A DNA stretch of 18,774 nt from QPIN01 sp964472945 (GTDB taxonomy: Bacteria; Pseudomonadota; Gammaproteobacteria; Methylococcales; Methylomonadaceae), in NCBI GenBank assembly GCA_964472945.1, contig CAYYNM010000040.1:1-18774 (forward strand). The letters are read 5' to 3'. The notes beneath the pieces are model-generated. The model was not told the origin of the DNA and made no database searches. It was given only the letters and a program-made list of their open reading frames with translations. The position numbers and the translations under genes are program-made. Below, in pieces: positions 7,382 to 15,544 of the stretch. The stretch's first letter is position 1. The number at the start of each line of letters is the position of its first letter.

Positions 7382-9733
7382 CTACCGATTTAACCCGCTA
7401 CCAAAATTATCTTGTAAAAAATGATTAAACCATATTGTTGCTTTATTAATATTGGAGGAAACGCAAGGTGATTCCTGTTCGGGGGCAGATCCTTTAATAT
7501 AAGGATAACTTACTGCATTTTCGCACTCTTCATTTGCTAGCAACCCATTTTCAGGGTCAATTAAGTCTATTTCAATATTATCTGGAGGTATTAAGGAAAC
7601 GGGCTGAGTTGATATTTTTCTCATTAATGCCGTCCAAACTTGTAGTGCCCCCGAAGCACCTGTTAACCCTGTTGGCTTATTATCATCACGGCCAATCCAG
7701 GCAACTGATAGGTAATCTCCACTATAGCCAGCAAACCAGCTGTCTCTTAGCTTATTCGTTGTTCCTGTTTTACCCACCAAGCCAAGATCCTTAGGAAGAT
7801 AAAGATAGGCTGAACGCCCAGTGCCATCAGTCATGACCTCTTGTAAAATCTTATTGGTTATATAGGTTGCTGCAGGGTCTACAGCCTGTCTAACTCTATA
7901 GGGGTAATTTTGTAACCTACTACCGTCTTTAGCTATAACAGCTCTAATTGAACGTAAAGGTGTAGAAAATCCATCGCCTGCTAAGGTTTGGTATAGTTGG
8001 GTCACTTCCAGAGGAGTTAACGGCGTAGCACCTAGTAGTAAAGAGGGGTATAAATCTACTGGCCGACTCACGCCAAGGTTTTTCAATGTTTTTGCTATTC
8101 TTGCAATACCTATATCCATACCAATTCTTACAGTCGCTAAGTTATACGAGTGGGCTAAAGCAGTGTGAAGCTCTACCTCTCCATGTTCTTTTTTATCATA
8201 ATTATGGGGTTGCCAGTTTTTGCCTCTGATTCCTTGTACCTCAATAGCTGTATCACTTACTTTAGTGCTTATGGTATATCTATCGGGATACTCTAAAGCA
8301 GTTAAGTAGACAACAGGTTTTATCAATGAGCCTATGGGCCTGACTGCATCTAATGCTCGATTAAAGCCAACGCCTTTAGGGTTACGACCACCGGCTAAAG
8401 CAACAATTTCACCACCATCACGACGAGTAACAATAACAGCTGTTTCTAAGTGCTTACTTCTTGGTCTTTTTTCTAAAGCCCTTAATTTTTTATTTATAGT
8501 ACTCTCAAGTGTATTTTGAATTTGAGTGTCAAGGGTGGTAAAAACACGTAAGCCTTCTGAGGTTAAATCATCTTCTTTATACTCCTGTCTCAATTGTCTT
8601 TTAACCAAGTCTAAAAAGCTTGGATAACGATTTACAGAGCGATGGGTACGAGCAATGACTCTTAATTTTAGTTTTTGTGCGGCTAGTTGCTGCTTTTTAG
8701 TAATATATCCTAATTGATGCATTTCATTGAGCACTAAGTTTCTGCGTTTAATAGAGCGCTCGGGGTGTCGTCTAGGGTCGTAATATGAAGGTCCTCTGAC
8801 TAAGGCAATTAATGTGGAAATATCATTTAAAGGTAAATTTTTTAGGGGTTGACCAAAATAAAATTCACTGGCTAAACCAAAACCATGAACGGCACTCGCA
8901 CCATCTTGGCCTAAATATATTTCATTTAAATAAGCTTCTAATATTTCATCTTTTTGAAAGCGAAATTCTAATATTAAAGCCATTAAGGCTTCATTAACTT
9001 TACGCCAGAGACTTTTTTCTGAACTTAGGTAAAAGTTTTTTACTAATTGTTGAGTAATGGTGCTACCACCTTGTACCACAGCCCCCGCTCGGATATTAGC
9101 CCAAAAAGCGCGAGCAATTGCCTTAAAGGATAAACCAAAATGATGGTAAAAATCTCGGTCTTCTGTGGCTAATAAGCCTTGAATTAAAGCGTCAGGTGTA
9201 TTCTCGAGTTTTATTAATATGCGATCTTCTTTTCTTGTGGGGTAAAAACTACCTATTTGTATAGGGTCCATTCTAACGATAGGTAATTCTACTGAGGTGG
9301 TTAAATTGATGATTTGCCTGACAGCGTTATCCGAAAATCGTATTCTCAACGGCTGGCTTTCTTGTCGTTTATCCCAAAAATTAAAGCCTCTGGTTTTTAT
9401 ATTAATCAGATGGCCTTTTTTATAATAAGTCCCTTCAGAGGCGAGGTGGTAATCTAGCCGGTAATGCAATTGTTGCAATAAATCTTCAAATTCAGTGACT
9501 GATAGGGGATAACCGTTATAAATTTCTACGGGGCTTGCATATACTCTAGCAGGAATTGACCAGCGGCGGCCTTCAAACTGTTTGCGAACGGTATAATCTA
9601 AATAGCCAATATAACAAAAGAGAATAAAAATAGCGGAAAGGCAGGTATATAAAAGTCCTTTTTTGAACCAGTGCATAGGTGGTTTGTTAACTTTTTTCTT
9701 TTTAACAACAGTTTTCTTAGTTCTTTTGGACAT
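7382..9733 (-). CDS. mrcB: Penicillin-binding protein 1B (bifunctional transglycosylase/transpeptidase)
   Basis: Class A PBP of 783 residues. It has a Lys/Arg-rich cytoplasmic tail (1-25), one membrane anchor (about 27-46), and a UB2H-like region (about 70-155) that marks PBP1B rather than PBP1A. The GT51 glycosyltransferase carries ATEDRDFYHHFG (catalytic Glu191) and QGGSTITQQLVKN (221-233). The transpeptidase has SLIK with Ser469/Lys472, SYN 529-531 and KTGT 655-658, all intact. It polymerises lipid II into glycan strands and cross-links peptidoglycan on the periplasmic face of the inner membrane; UB2H binds the lipoprotein activator LpoB in E. coli, and no lpoB is visible here. It starts with ATG and has no strong Shine-Dalgarno. 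It lies 71 bp downstream of a cyclic-di-GMP gene on the same strand, so co-transcription is possible. Confidence 0.93.
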   Translation of the reverse strand: MSKRTKKTVVKKKKVNKPPMHWFKKGLLYTCLSAIFILFCYIGYLDYTVRKQFEGRRWSIPARVYASPVEIYNGYPLSVTEFEDLLQQLHYRLDYHLASEGTYYKKGHLINIKTRGFNFWDKRQESQPLRIRFSDNAVRQIINLTTSVELPIVRMDPIQIGSFYPTRKEDRILIKLENTPDALIQGLLATEDRDFYHHFGLSFKAIARAFWANIRAGAVVQGGSTITQQLVKNFYLSSEKSLWRKVNEALMALILEFRFQKDEILEAYLNEIYLGQDGASAVHGFGLASEFYFGQPLKNLPLNDISTLIALVRGPSYYDPRRHPERSIKRRNLVLNEMHQLGYITKKQQLAAQKLKLRVIARTHRSVNRYPSFLDLVKRQLRQEYKEDDLTSEGLRVFTTLDTQIQNTLESTINKKLRALEKRPRSKHLETAVIVTRRDGGEIVALAGGRNPKGVGFNRALDAVRPIGSLIKPVVYLTALEYPDRYTISTKVSDTAIEVQGIRGKNWQPHNYDKKEHGEVELHTALAHSYNLATVRIGMDIGIARIAKTLKNLGVSRPVDLYPSLLLGATPLTPLEVTQLYQTLAGDGFSTPLRSIRAVIAKDGSRLQNYPYRVRQAVDPAATYITNKILQEVMTDGTGRSAYLYLPKDLGLVGKTGTTNKLRDSWFAGYSGDYLSVAWIGRDDNKPTGLTGASGALQVWTALMRKISTQPVSLIPPDNIEIDLIDPENGLLANEECENAVSYPYIKGSAPEQESPCVSSNINKATIWFNHFLQDNFGSGLNR

Positions 9734-9753
9734 TGGTTAATAAATATAAAAGC

Positions 9754-9784
9754 AAATATTGGTTATTCCTATTATCCAATATTT
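9754..9784 (-). terminator. Weak hairpin between the REC-GGDEF-EAL gene and mrcB
   Basis: AAATATTGG (9754-9762) pairs perfectly with CCAATATTT (9776-9784) across a 13-nt loop. Read on the minus strand it lies just past the 9805 gene end and is followed by GCTTTTATATTTATT. The stem is AT-rich, so it would be leaky at best, allowing some readthrough into mrcB. Confidence 0.3.
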
Positions 9785-9804
9785 CACCGATTAAAGATTA
9801 ACTT

Positions 9805-11655
9805 TTAGTCATTATTTATAAAAATAGGATTATTGCTTGTTTTTCGTTCGTTATAAATGAGGTCGCTAATGGAAATTGAATTACTTGCGAGTATGCTGGT
9901 TTCAGGTTTACCAAAGACATAACCCTGCCCAAAATCTATTCCCATTTGTTTTAAAATAACAATAATTTCAGCGGATTCGACAAATTCTGCAATCGTTTTT
10001 TTACCCAATTTTTTTGCTATTTCAGCCATCGACCGGACTAAAACCTGATCTGTCTCATCATTTATTAAATTTCTAATAAACTGACCATCAATCTTTACAT
10101 AGTCAACGGGGAATGATTTTAAATAATTAAAGGAACAGAATCCAGCACCAAAATCATCTAAAGCAAATTTACAACCTAAGGCACGGATTTGTAGAATCAT
10201 ATCTCGAGTTTGCTCAAAGTTATCTACTGCAGCCGTTTCAGTGATTTCAAAGGTAATGCGTTTAGCATTTACCCAGGTAAGCTCTAATTTTTCTTTTATG
10301 GCGGGTAATAAGGACTTGTCCTGAAATGCAAACCCAGAAAGGTTGATAGCTAAGGATAAGTGAGCTCTACTCCTTTCTAAGCCAGCAAGAAAATCAATGG
10401 CTTCTGATACCACCCACAAATCGATACTATGAATTAAGCCCATACGCTCTGCGACAGGGATAAAATCGTTTGGGTAGAGGGTATTACCACTTTCATCACG
10501 CATTCTAATCAGCGTTTCATAGTGAGAAATATCACCACTATTTAGATCAACAACAGGTTGAAAAACCAAAAAAAAACGATTGTTTAAAAGGGAGTTTCTA
10601 ATTAAAGGTGCTAAGGATATATCACGATTTCGCTGGTGAACTGAACTGTCATTTTCATTGTATTCCCAGGCTAAATTACGGCCATTTGATTTCGCCATAT
10701 TACAAGCTTGACGCGCTCTGAATATTATTTCCCCAGGATGAGATATAGTCTTTGAGTTATTGAAATTTGCAATACCAATAGATAGCGAGGTGCTATAACT
10801 GACATTACTGGTAAAAAAGCGAAAATTATAAACAGTGTCTTTTATTTTATTGGCAAACTGTTTGAGGTCTTTTTCAGCTTTATTTTCTAAAAAAATACAA
10901 AACTCATCTGAGCCAATACGAGCAAATAAATCGTTTGGGCTTAGCATGTTTCTGATTAGTGAGACAACATCAACTAATAGCTTGTCACCCGCTTCAAAAC
11001 CCTCAAGTTCATTGATTATGCTAAATCGGTCAATATCAATAAATAATAGGGCAGCATAAGAGTTTAGTAACTTACTTCGGTTGAGTATTAAGCGTAATTG
11101 ACGATCAAAATTTTGACGGTTTAATAAGCCAGTCAGTTCATCATGGATAACTAAATATTTTAGCTTGGCATCAATAACTTTTCTTTCTGCTAATTCATTA
11201 ATTACACGACTTTCCTGTTGGTGTCTAAGAGAGCGCTCATTTTTCATCATAAGTTGGAATTCGATAATAATTAAGAATTCCGAAAACTTGATAGGGAGAG
11301 AAATATAACGGTTTAAATAGTGAGTCTCCAAATCAAAGCTACTTTTAGCAAGCTCCTTATTTTCTTTTGTGCCGAGGATAATGAAAGGGATAGAATGGTC
11401 ATCATTACTTGACAATGTTTTGCACATTTGTAAAACGTGACACTGAGGTAAATTTTCATTGACGATAATGAGCCCAATTTTTTCAGGTTCATCATAATAA
11501 AGCCTTAGTATTTCATAAACTTTACTACCATCTTGAGCAAATTTAATATTGTTTAAGCCTTGTTCTTTTAGATGAAGGCTTATATCCTTAGCTAAATCAT
11601 TATTATTTTCGGCAATAATAATAACTTTGTTTTTTAAAAAATCATTAATGATCAT
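9805..11655 (-). CDS. Pseudo-receiver / GGDEF-like / EAL cyclic-di-GMP protein
   Basis: A soluble protein of 616 residues from the ATG at 11655; a TTG four codons upstream is less likely. Residues about 8-135 form a response-regulator receiver fold, but the phosphoacceptor position is Asn66 (in LIIVNENLP), the acidic pocket reads AEN instead of DD, and the conserved Lys before Pro is Leu (YISLP). Phosphorylation therefore looks impossible. The GGDEF-type domain (about 165-330) has GSDEF at 248-252 and no RxxD site. The EAL domain (about 345-590) has ETL for EAL but keeps Asn438, Glu470, DDFGAG 500-505, Lys521, EFVES and QGYVFGKP, so phosphodiesterase activity is plausible. It is divergent from an HDOD gene across 159 bp and lies upstream of mrcB on the same strand. 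Output direction (making or degrading cyclic-di-GMP) is inferred only. Confidence 0.87.
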   Translation of the reverse strand: MIINDFLKNKVIIIAENNNDLAKDISLHLKEQGLNNIKFAQDGSKVYEILRLYYDEPEKIGLIIVNENLPQCHVLQMCKTLSSNDDHSIPFIILGTKENKELAKSSFDLETHYLNRYISLPIKFSEFLIIIEFQLMMKNERSLRHQQESRVINELAERKVIDAKLKYLVIHDELTGLLNRQNFDRQLRLILNRSKLLNSYAALLFIDIDRFSIINELEGFEAGDKLLVDVVSLIRNMLSPNDLFARIGSDEFCIFLENKAEKDLKQFANKIKDTVYNFRFFTSNVSYSTSLSIGIANFNNSKTISHPGEIIFRARQACNMAKSNGRNLAWEYNENDSSVHQRNRDISLAPLIRNSLLNNRFFLVFQPVVDLNSGDISHYETLIRMRDESGNTLYPNDFIPVAERMGLIHSIDLWVVSEAIDFLAGLERSRAHLSLAINLSGFAFQDKSLLPAIKEKLELTWVNAKRITFEITETAAVDNFEQTRDMILQIRALGCKFALDDFGAGFCSFNYLKSFPVDYVKIDGQFIRNLINDETDQVLVRSMAEIAKKLGKKTIAEFVESAEIIVILKQMGIDFGQGYVFGKPETSILASNSISISDLIYNERKTSNNPIFINND

Positions 11656-11814
11656 AAAGCCAACCAAGCTTAAATAATTATATTAATTAGTAACTTATGA
11701 AATAAAAATCATATCTAACTTGAACTAATCTAGTATTAAGACTAAAGTTAAATGAATTTCCAGTTTCTAAAATAGTGTTTTAACTATAGACGAATTAAAA
11801 AAGTTTACCATTTT

Positions 11815-12663
11815 ATGATAATTAGTTCTCAAAATGATTTGTTAATTTCAGATTTGTTCAAAGGTGATTTGCAATTGGCTTCTCCACCAACCGTTTATTT
11901 TCAATTACAGGATGTTATTAAAAATCCTAACAAAACAGTTGTTGATGCTGCGTTTGTGATTGAAAAAGATGCTGGCTTATCAATTAGGCTATTAAAAATA
12001 GTCAATAGTGCTTTTTATGGTTTTCCAGCAAAAATTTCATCTATTGAGCGTGCGATAAATCTTATTGGTACCAAAGAGTTACAAAATATAACTTTAGCCG
12101 CTATTGTTATTGATAAGTTTTCAGGCTTTCCTAGTGATCTTGTTTCTATGGGAGATTTCTGGTCCAGAAATCTTCGCTGTGCATTGATTGCTCAAGGTAT
12201 TGACAGACACCTTGGCAAGCAATTTTCAGAATCGATTTTTATTTGTGGAATTTTACATAATATTGGACAACTAGTTTTATTTCAGAAACTTCCCGAATTG
12301 GCTAAAGGGGTAAAGTTAATGTTGCAATCTACTGATGATTCAACAACGGCTGATGAAATCAGGCTTGAAAATAATATTATTGGCTTTGATCATTTTGCAG
12401 TAGGCGCGGCTTTAACTGAATTATGGAAACTTCCTCAAGATATTACTGATAGTATTAGGCTGCATCCGTATCCTGATAGCATTGATAACAATTTTAAAAT
12501 TGCTAGCATTGTAAGAGTTGCAGACAGTTATAGCAAACTTGATGGGTTTTGTGATAATGAACTGGATAGCCAGCTAAATATATCCCCTACAGATATGAGT
12601 ATGATTATTGATAAAGCTTATGATCAATTTGAAGAGGTTTTTAAAATATTTTACCCTGGCTAA
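11815..12663 (+). CDS. HDOD-domain signalling protein
   Basis: A cytoplasmic protein of 282 residues whose HDOD domain covers roughly residues 20-215. Family hallmarks are the SPPTVYFQLQDVI segment, LLKIVNSAFYGFP (about 54-67), and SIERAINLIGTKELQNI. The would-be metal-binding His-Asp is ILHNIGQL, with Asn in place of Asp, as is usual in this non-catalytic relative of HD phosphohydrolases. HDOD proteins often work as protein-protein adaptors beside GGDEF/EAL proteins and two-component systems; here the gene is head to head with the pseudo-receiver GGDEF-EAL gene. A weak promoter candidate is TTGAAC (11720-11725), 17 bp, TAAAGT (11743-11748). It converges on the MDR oxidoreductase gene with only 23 bp between stops and no clear hairpin. 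Family is sure; the partner is inferred. Confidence 0.85.
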   Translation: MIISSQNDLLISDLFKGDLQLASPPTVYFQLQDVIKNPNKTVVDAAFVIEKDAGLSIRLLKIVNSAFYGFPAKISSIERAINLIGTKELQNITLAAIVIDKFSGFPSDLVSMGDFWSRNLRCALIAQGIDRHLGKQFSESIFICGILHNIGQLVLFQKLPELAKGVKLMLQSTDDSTTADEIRLENNIIGFDHFAVGAALTELWKLPQDITDSIRLHPYPDSIDNNFKIASIVRVADSYSKLDGFCDNELDSQLNISPTDMSMIIDKAYDQFEEVFKIFYPG

Positions 12664-12686
12664 AACTCTTATTCCTTAATTATGAG

Positions 12687-13679
12687 CTACATTGTTATCA
12701 CTATTTTACCTGTTGTGTGGCCTTGTTCTATTTTTGTATGAGCCATAGATATCTGTTCCAATGGTAGTATTTCAGAAACCTTCACTTTTAACCTTCCCTG
12801 ATCTACCCATTGAGCGCACTGGTTTAGAATGTTGATTTGGTGATTTCTAGCACTATCTAGTTGCTTTAATAAAGGACTCAGCATTAACTCGAAACCAATG
12901 AGTAAATTTTTCATTCTGGCTTCAGCTAAACTTAACTTACCGGGGTCCAATAAGGTAATTATTCGACCAAAATATGCTGCACAAGATATGCTGAGTTTAA
13001 AGACATCGGCCCCAACCGTATCAATTACTAGTTCTACACCTTTCCCCCTGGTTAAACGATTCACTTCATCAAGTACTTTATTCTGAGTATAAATAATAAC
13101 GTGATCTGCACCCAGGGAGTTACAAAAATCAGCTTTTTGTTTTGAGCTCACAGTGGTTATTACGGTAGCACCTTTTAACTTTGCTAATTGAATGGCAATA
13201 TGTCCAACGCCACCAGCACCGGCATGAATTAAAACGGTTTCATTTGCCTGTAAGTTTCCTTTATCAAATAAAGCCCCCCAGGCCGTAATTAAAACCAAAG
13301 GCATAGCGGCGGCCTCAGCAAAGCTAATAGCCTTTGGTTTTAATGCAATCCAACGGCTATCAATAACAGTATATTCAGCATAGTTACCTTGTTCTTGCCC
13401 TAGTCCTCCATGACAGAACCAAACTTCATCAGCTACTTTGTATTGGCTGACTGCATCCCCAACTGAAATGATTTCGCCAGCACCATCACAGCCTAAAATA
13501 ATGGGGAGAGGGTGTTGATAAAAACTACCATTTTGACGTATTTTAGTGTCAATGGGGTTAACACCTGCTGCTTTTATGTTGATTTTTACTTCAGTAGGAT
13601 GGGTTATTTCAGGTTCATCAATCGTTGATAGTTGTAAATTATTGACTGAACCTGCTTTATTCATTAGAACGGCTTTCAT
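12687..13679 (-). CDS. MDR-family NADPH:quinone oxidoreductase-like protein
   Basis: A medium-chain dehydrogenase/reductase of 330 residues from the ATG at 13679, which lies 4 nt after the nspC stop; a GTG further upstream would overlap nspC by 32 bp. The GroES-like half includes GVNPIDTKIR and LGCDGAGEI. The Rossmann half has AGAGGVG at about 153-159, and SSKQKA after the second strand suggests NADPH. Zinc-ligand positions of true alcohol dehydrogenases are missing, pointing to the quinone oxidoreductase/zeta-crystallin branch. Its substrate cannot be read from sequence. Being last in the fau-nspC operon gives no clear metabolic clue; detoxification of a reactive carbonyl or quinone is a guess. 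Confidence 0.8.
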   Translation of the reverse strand: MKAVLMNKAGSVNNLQLSTIDEPEITHPTEVKINIKAAGVNPIDTKIRQNGSFYQHPLPIILGCDGAGEIISVGDAVSQYKVADEVWFCHGGLGQEQGNYAEYTVIDSRWIALKPKAISFAEAAAMPLVLITAWGALFDKGNLQANETVLIHAGAGGVGHIAIQLAKLKGATVITTVSSKQKADFCNSLGADHVIIYTQNKVLDEVNRLTRGKGVELVIDTVGADVFKLSISCAAYFGRIITLLDPGKLSLAEARMKNLLIGFELMLSPLLKQLDSARNHQINILNQCAQWVDQGRLKVKVSEILPLEQISMAHTKIEQGHTTGKIVITM

Positions 13680-13683
13680 TTGT

Positions 13684-14814
13684 TTACCATTGTTGACGAT
13701 AATCCTGATAGTCACTTTGTTTTATCAGTGATACCTTGTTGTCCTCATCTACCCAATAAACATCAGGTAAATCATAACCATTAAATCTATTAGCTTTTAT
13801 TAAACTATAGGCTCCTACATTTGAAAAAGTCAATCGATCACCTATTTTGGGTTGTTGTTGAAATGTGTATTCACCAAAAATATCACCAGCCAGGCAACTA
13901 GAGCCGACTAAAAGACAAGAGTATTGACCTTGGTTGTCCGTTTCCAGTAGCTCGGGACTTTTTTGGTACTCAAAGACTTCAGGGTTATGATTGACTGATG
14001 TGTCTAATACTACAATGGTTTTACCCTCGGAAACAAAGCAATCAATAACGCTACTGACTAAAAAACCTGCATTACCTACAACAGCCTTTCCTGGCTCAAT
14101 AAAAACATCTAAATTATATTGGATTTTTAATCGAGTGATTAAATTAATAAAAGGTTGCTGATTTTTGATTTGAGGAAAAAGATAGCCACCTCCTATATTT
14201 AACCATTTTAATTGATTTAGGTGAGAGCCAAGTTTTTGCTCAAGTAAAGCGATTGTTTGTTCTAAAGGGTGGTAGTCGGTATTTGAAAAAACGGTATGAA
14301 AGTGAAGGCCGTCAATATTCTCAGGGATATTTTTTAGCTTATCCAAGGCTATCCCTAATTTTGAATAAGGTCGGCAAGGGTCGAAGCGTGGGTCATTTGC
14401 AAAGGATATTTTAGGGTTTAAGCGTAACCCTAATGATGCCTGTTTTTTTGCTTGTTTTTGTAAGCGTAGTGACTGACTGATTGAATTAAAACTAATGTGA
14501 GAGCAAAGTGTGGAAACTTCTTTAAACTCATGATCCCTAAGTCCGGGTGTTGTTATATGGATAGAGCCGGTACCTGTTAAAACCTCTTTTGCCAGTCGAG
14601 CTTCAAATAATGAACTGACAGATAAGCCATCCAGGTAATGGCTGGCTAATTTTAAAACCTGCTCAAGAGGGAGCGCTTTTATTGAATATAAAACTTTGCA
14701 ACCGGATTGGTTTTTTAAATCAACCAATGCTGTTAGGTTAGAACAAATTATATTCGAATTAAATACAAAAGCGGGGGTAGTAGGTAAACTATTTTTGAGA
14801 TAATCAAAATCCAT
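13684..14814 (-). CDS. nspC: Carboxynorspermidine/carboxyspermidine decarboxylase
   Basis: A fold-III PLP decarboxylase of 376 residues. The PLP lysine is Lys46 in YSIKALP, followed by the NspC-typical DGLSVSSLFEARLAKE (62-77). The phosphate-binding GGG is at 208-210, EPGKAVVG at 240-247, the SSCLAGD cysteine motif at 305-311, and the ending YSLIKANRFNG at 336-346. It decarboxylates carboxynorspermidine or carboxyspermidine to norspermidine or spermidine, the last step of the alternative polyamine pathway used by Vibrio and many gammaproteobacteria. Its partner, carboxynorspermidine dehydrogenase, is not in the window. The start codon directly abuts the fau stop (TAAATG), and the stop is followed after 4 nt by the MDR start, so all three genes form one operon. 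Which polyamine is made cannot be decided from sequence. Confidence 0.9.
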   Translation of the reverse strand: MDFDYLKNSLPTTPAFVFNSNIICSNLTALVDLKNQSGCKVLYSIKALPLEQVLKLASHYLDGLSVSSLFEARLAKEVLTGTGSIHITTPGLRDHEFKEVSTLCSHISFNSISQSLRLQKQAKKQASLGLRLNPKISFANDPRFDPCRPYSKLGIALDKLKNIPENIDGLHFHTVFSNTDYHPLEQTIALLEQKLGSHLNQLKWLNIGGGYLFPQIKNQQPFINLITRLKIQYNLDVFIEPGKAVVGNAGFLVSSVIDCFVSEGKTIVVLDTSVNHNPEVFEYQKSPELLETDNQGQYSCLLVGSSCLAGDIFGEYTFQQQPKIGDRLTFSNVGAYSLIKANRFNGYDLPDVYWVDEDNKVSLIKQSDYQDYRQQW

Positions 14815-15405
14815 TTATTTCACAACAAAAGTATTGAGTTCTGTTAGGACGGTATGCATATAAATATCATGTTTTTCCATCATAACTTTGTCACATAGTT
14901 GAGTCTCATAACAAACTGCCGTTAGCTCTGTATCATCTCTTACTTCTTGTAATAAGCGATCATAATAGCCAGCACCATTTCCTAACCTGCCTCCATTACG
15001 GTCAAAGGCAACGCCAGGTACCATGATTAAATCCAGTTCAAGGGGAGAAACTTCTTTACCCTTCTCCTGCCACCGATGCTTAGGAGGCTCTAAAATCCCC
15101 CAGGTTCCAGCAGAAAGTTCGTCCAAATCTTCTAGCCACCATAAGCCAAGTTTACGCTGGCCATTTTGATCAGAGCTGCAATAAGGGATAACGATTTTTT
15201 TTGAACTATTAAGCTGAGTTATTACCGCTTTTAATGTTCTGACTTCAGAACGGCAATGCAAATACCACATAATGGTTTCTGCATATTGGTAGCTTGCTTG
15301 AGCGGTAAATTTTTGACAAATAATTTGACTTAAATATTCTTTATTGGGCTGTTGATTTCTTGCTTGATAAGCGGTGCGACGTTGTTTTTGTTTCTGAGTC
15401 ATCAT
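14815..15405 (-). CDS. fau: 5-formyltetrahydrofolate cyclo-ligase
   Basis: A 196-residue cytoplasmic enzyme showing the family signature VPGVAFDRNGGRLGNGAGYY (129-148) followed by DRLL. The N-terminal half carries RRTAYQARN and IVIPYCSS, typical of YgfA/MTHFS. It uses ATP to turn 5-formyl-THF into 5,10-methenyl-THF, returning a dead-end folate to the C1 pool. Two adjacent ATG codons (15405 and 15402) can start it, with only a weak upstream AAGTAAG. It leads the fau-nspC-MDR operon. In many gammaproteobacteria this gene follows the 6S RNA gene; the 139 bp upstream here are too short for 6S RNA and instead hold a palindromic repeat, followed by the icd 3' end. Confidence 0.92.
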   Translation of the reverse strand: MMTQKQKQRRTAYQARNQQPNKEYLSQIICQKFTAQASYQYAETIMWYLHCRSEVRTLKAVITQLNSSKKIVIPYCSSDQNGQRKLGLWWLEDLDELSAGTWGILEPPKHRWQEKGKEVSPLELDLIMVPGVAFDRNGGRLGNGAGYYDRLLQEVRDDTELTAVCYETQLCDKVMMEKHDIYMHTVLTELNTFVVK

Positions 15406-15482
15406 ACTTACTTAACTTACCACAGCTTAATTAATTAAAAATAAGACAATACAAAACCTTGTAGATAAAACTTGTCACTATA

Positions 15483-15508
15483 GCGGACTAAAGTCCGCTC
15501 TACAATTT
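15483..15508 (-). repeat. 26-nt palindromic element, copy A (3' of icd)
   Basis: It contains the palindrome GCGGACTAAAGTCCGC (15483-15498) followed on the plus strand by TCTACAATTT. Read on the minus strand it is AAATTGTAGA, then a GCGGAC...GTCCGC hairpin, matching copy B at 18507-18532 at 24 of 26 positions; the two differences are in the loop. It lies 37 bp beyond the icd stop. The surrounding gap 15406-15544 shows nothing else. Confidence 0.75.
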
Positions 15509-15544
15509 ATAGCCAGTGTCATGTTAAGAGTTTTGTGTTTTTAT

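Noticed and set aside
13680..13715. N-terminal extension of the MDR gene from a GTG at 13715
   Set aside because: It would overlap nspC by 32 bp, while the ATG at 13679 begins the typical MKAVLM and sits 4 nt after the nspC stop.
15406..15544. 6S RNA (ssrS), commonly upstream of fau in gammaproteobacteria
   Set aside because: The gap is 139 bp, shorter than 6S RNA, shows no long closing stem with a central bubble, and contains a palindromic repeat.
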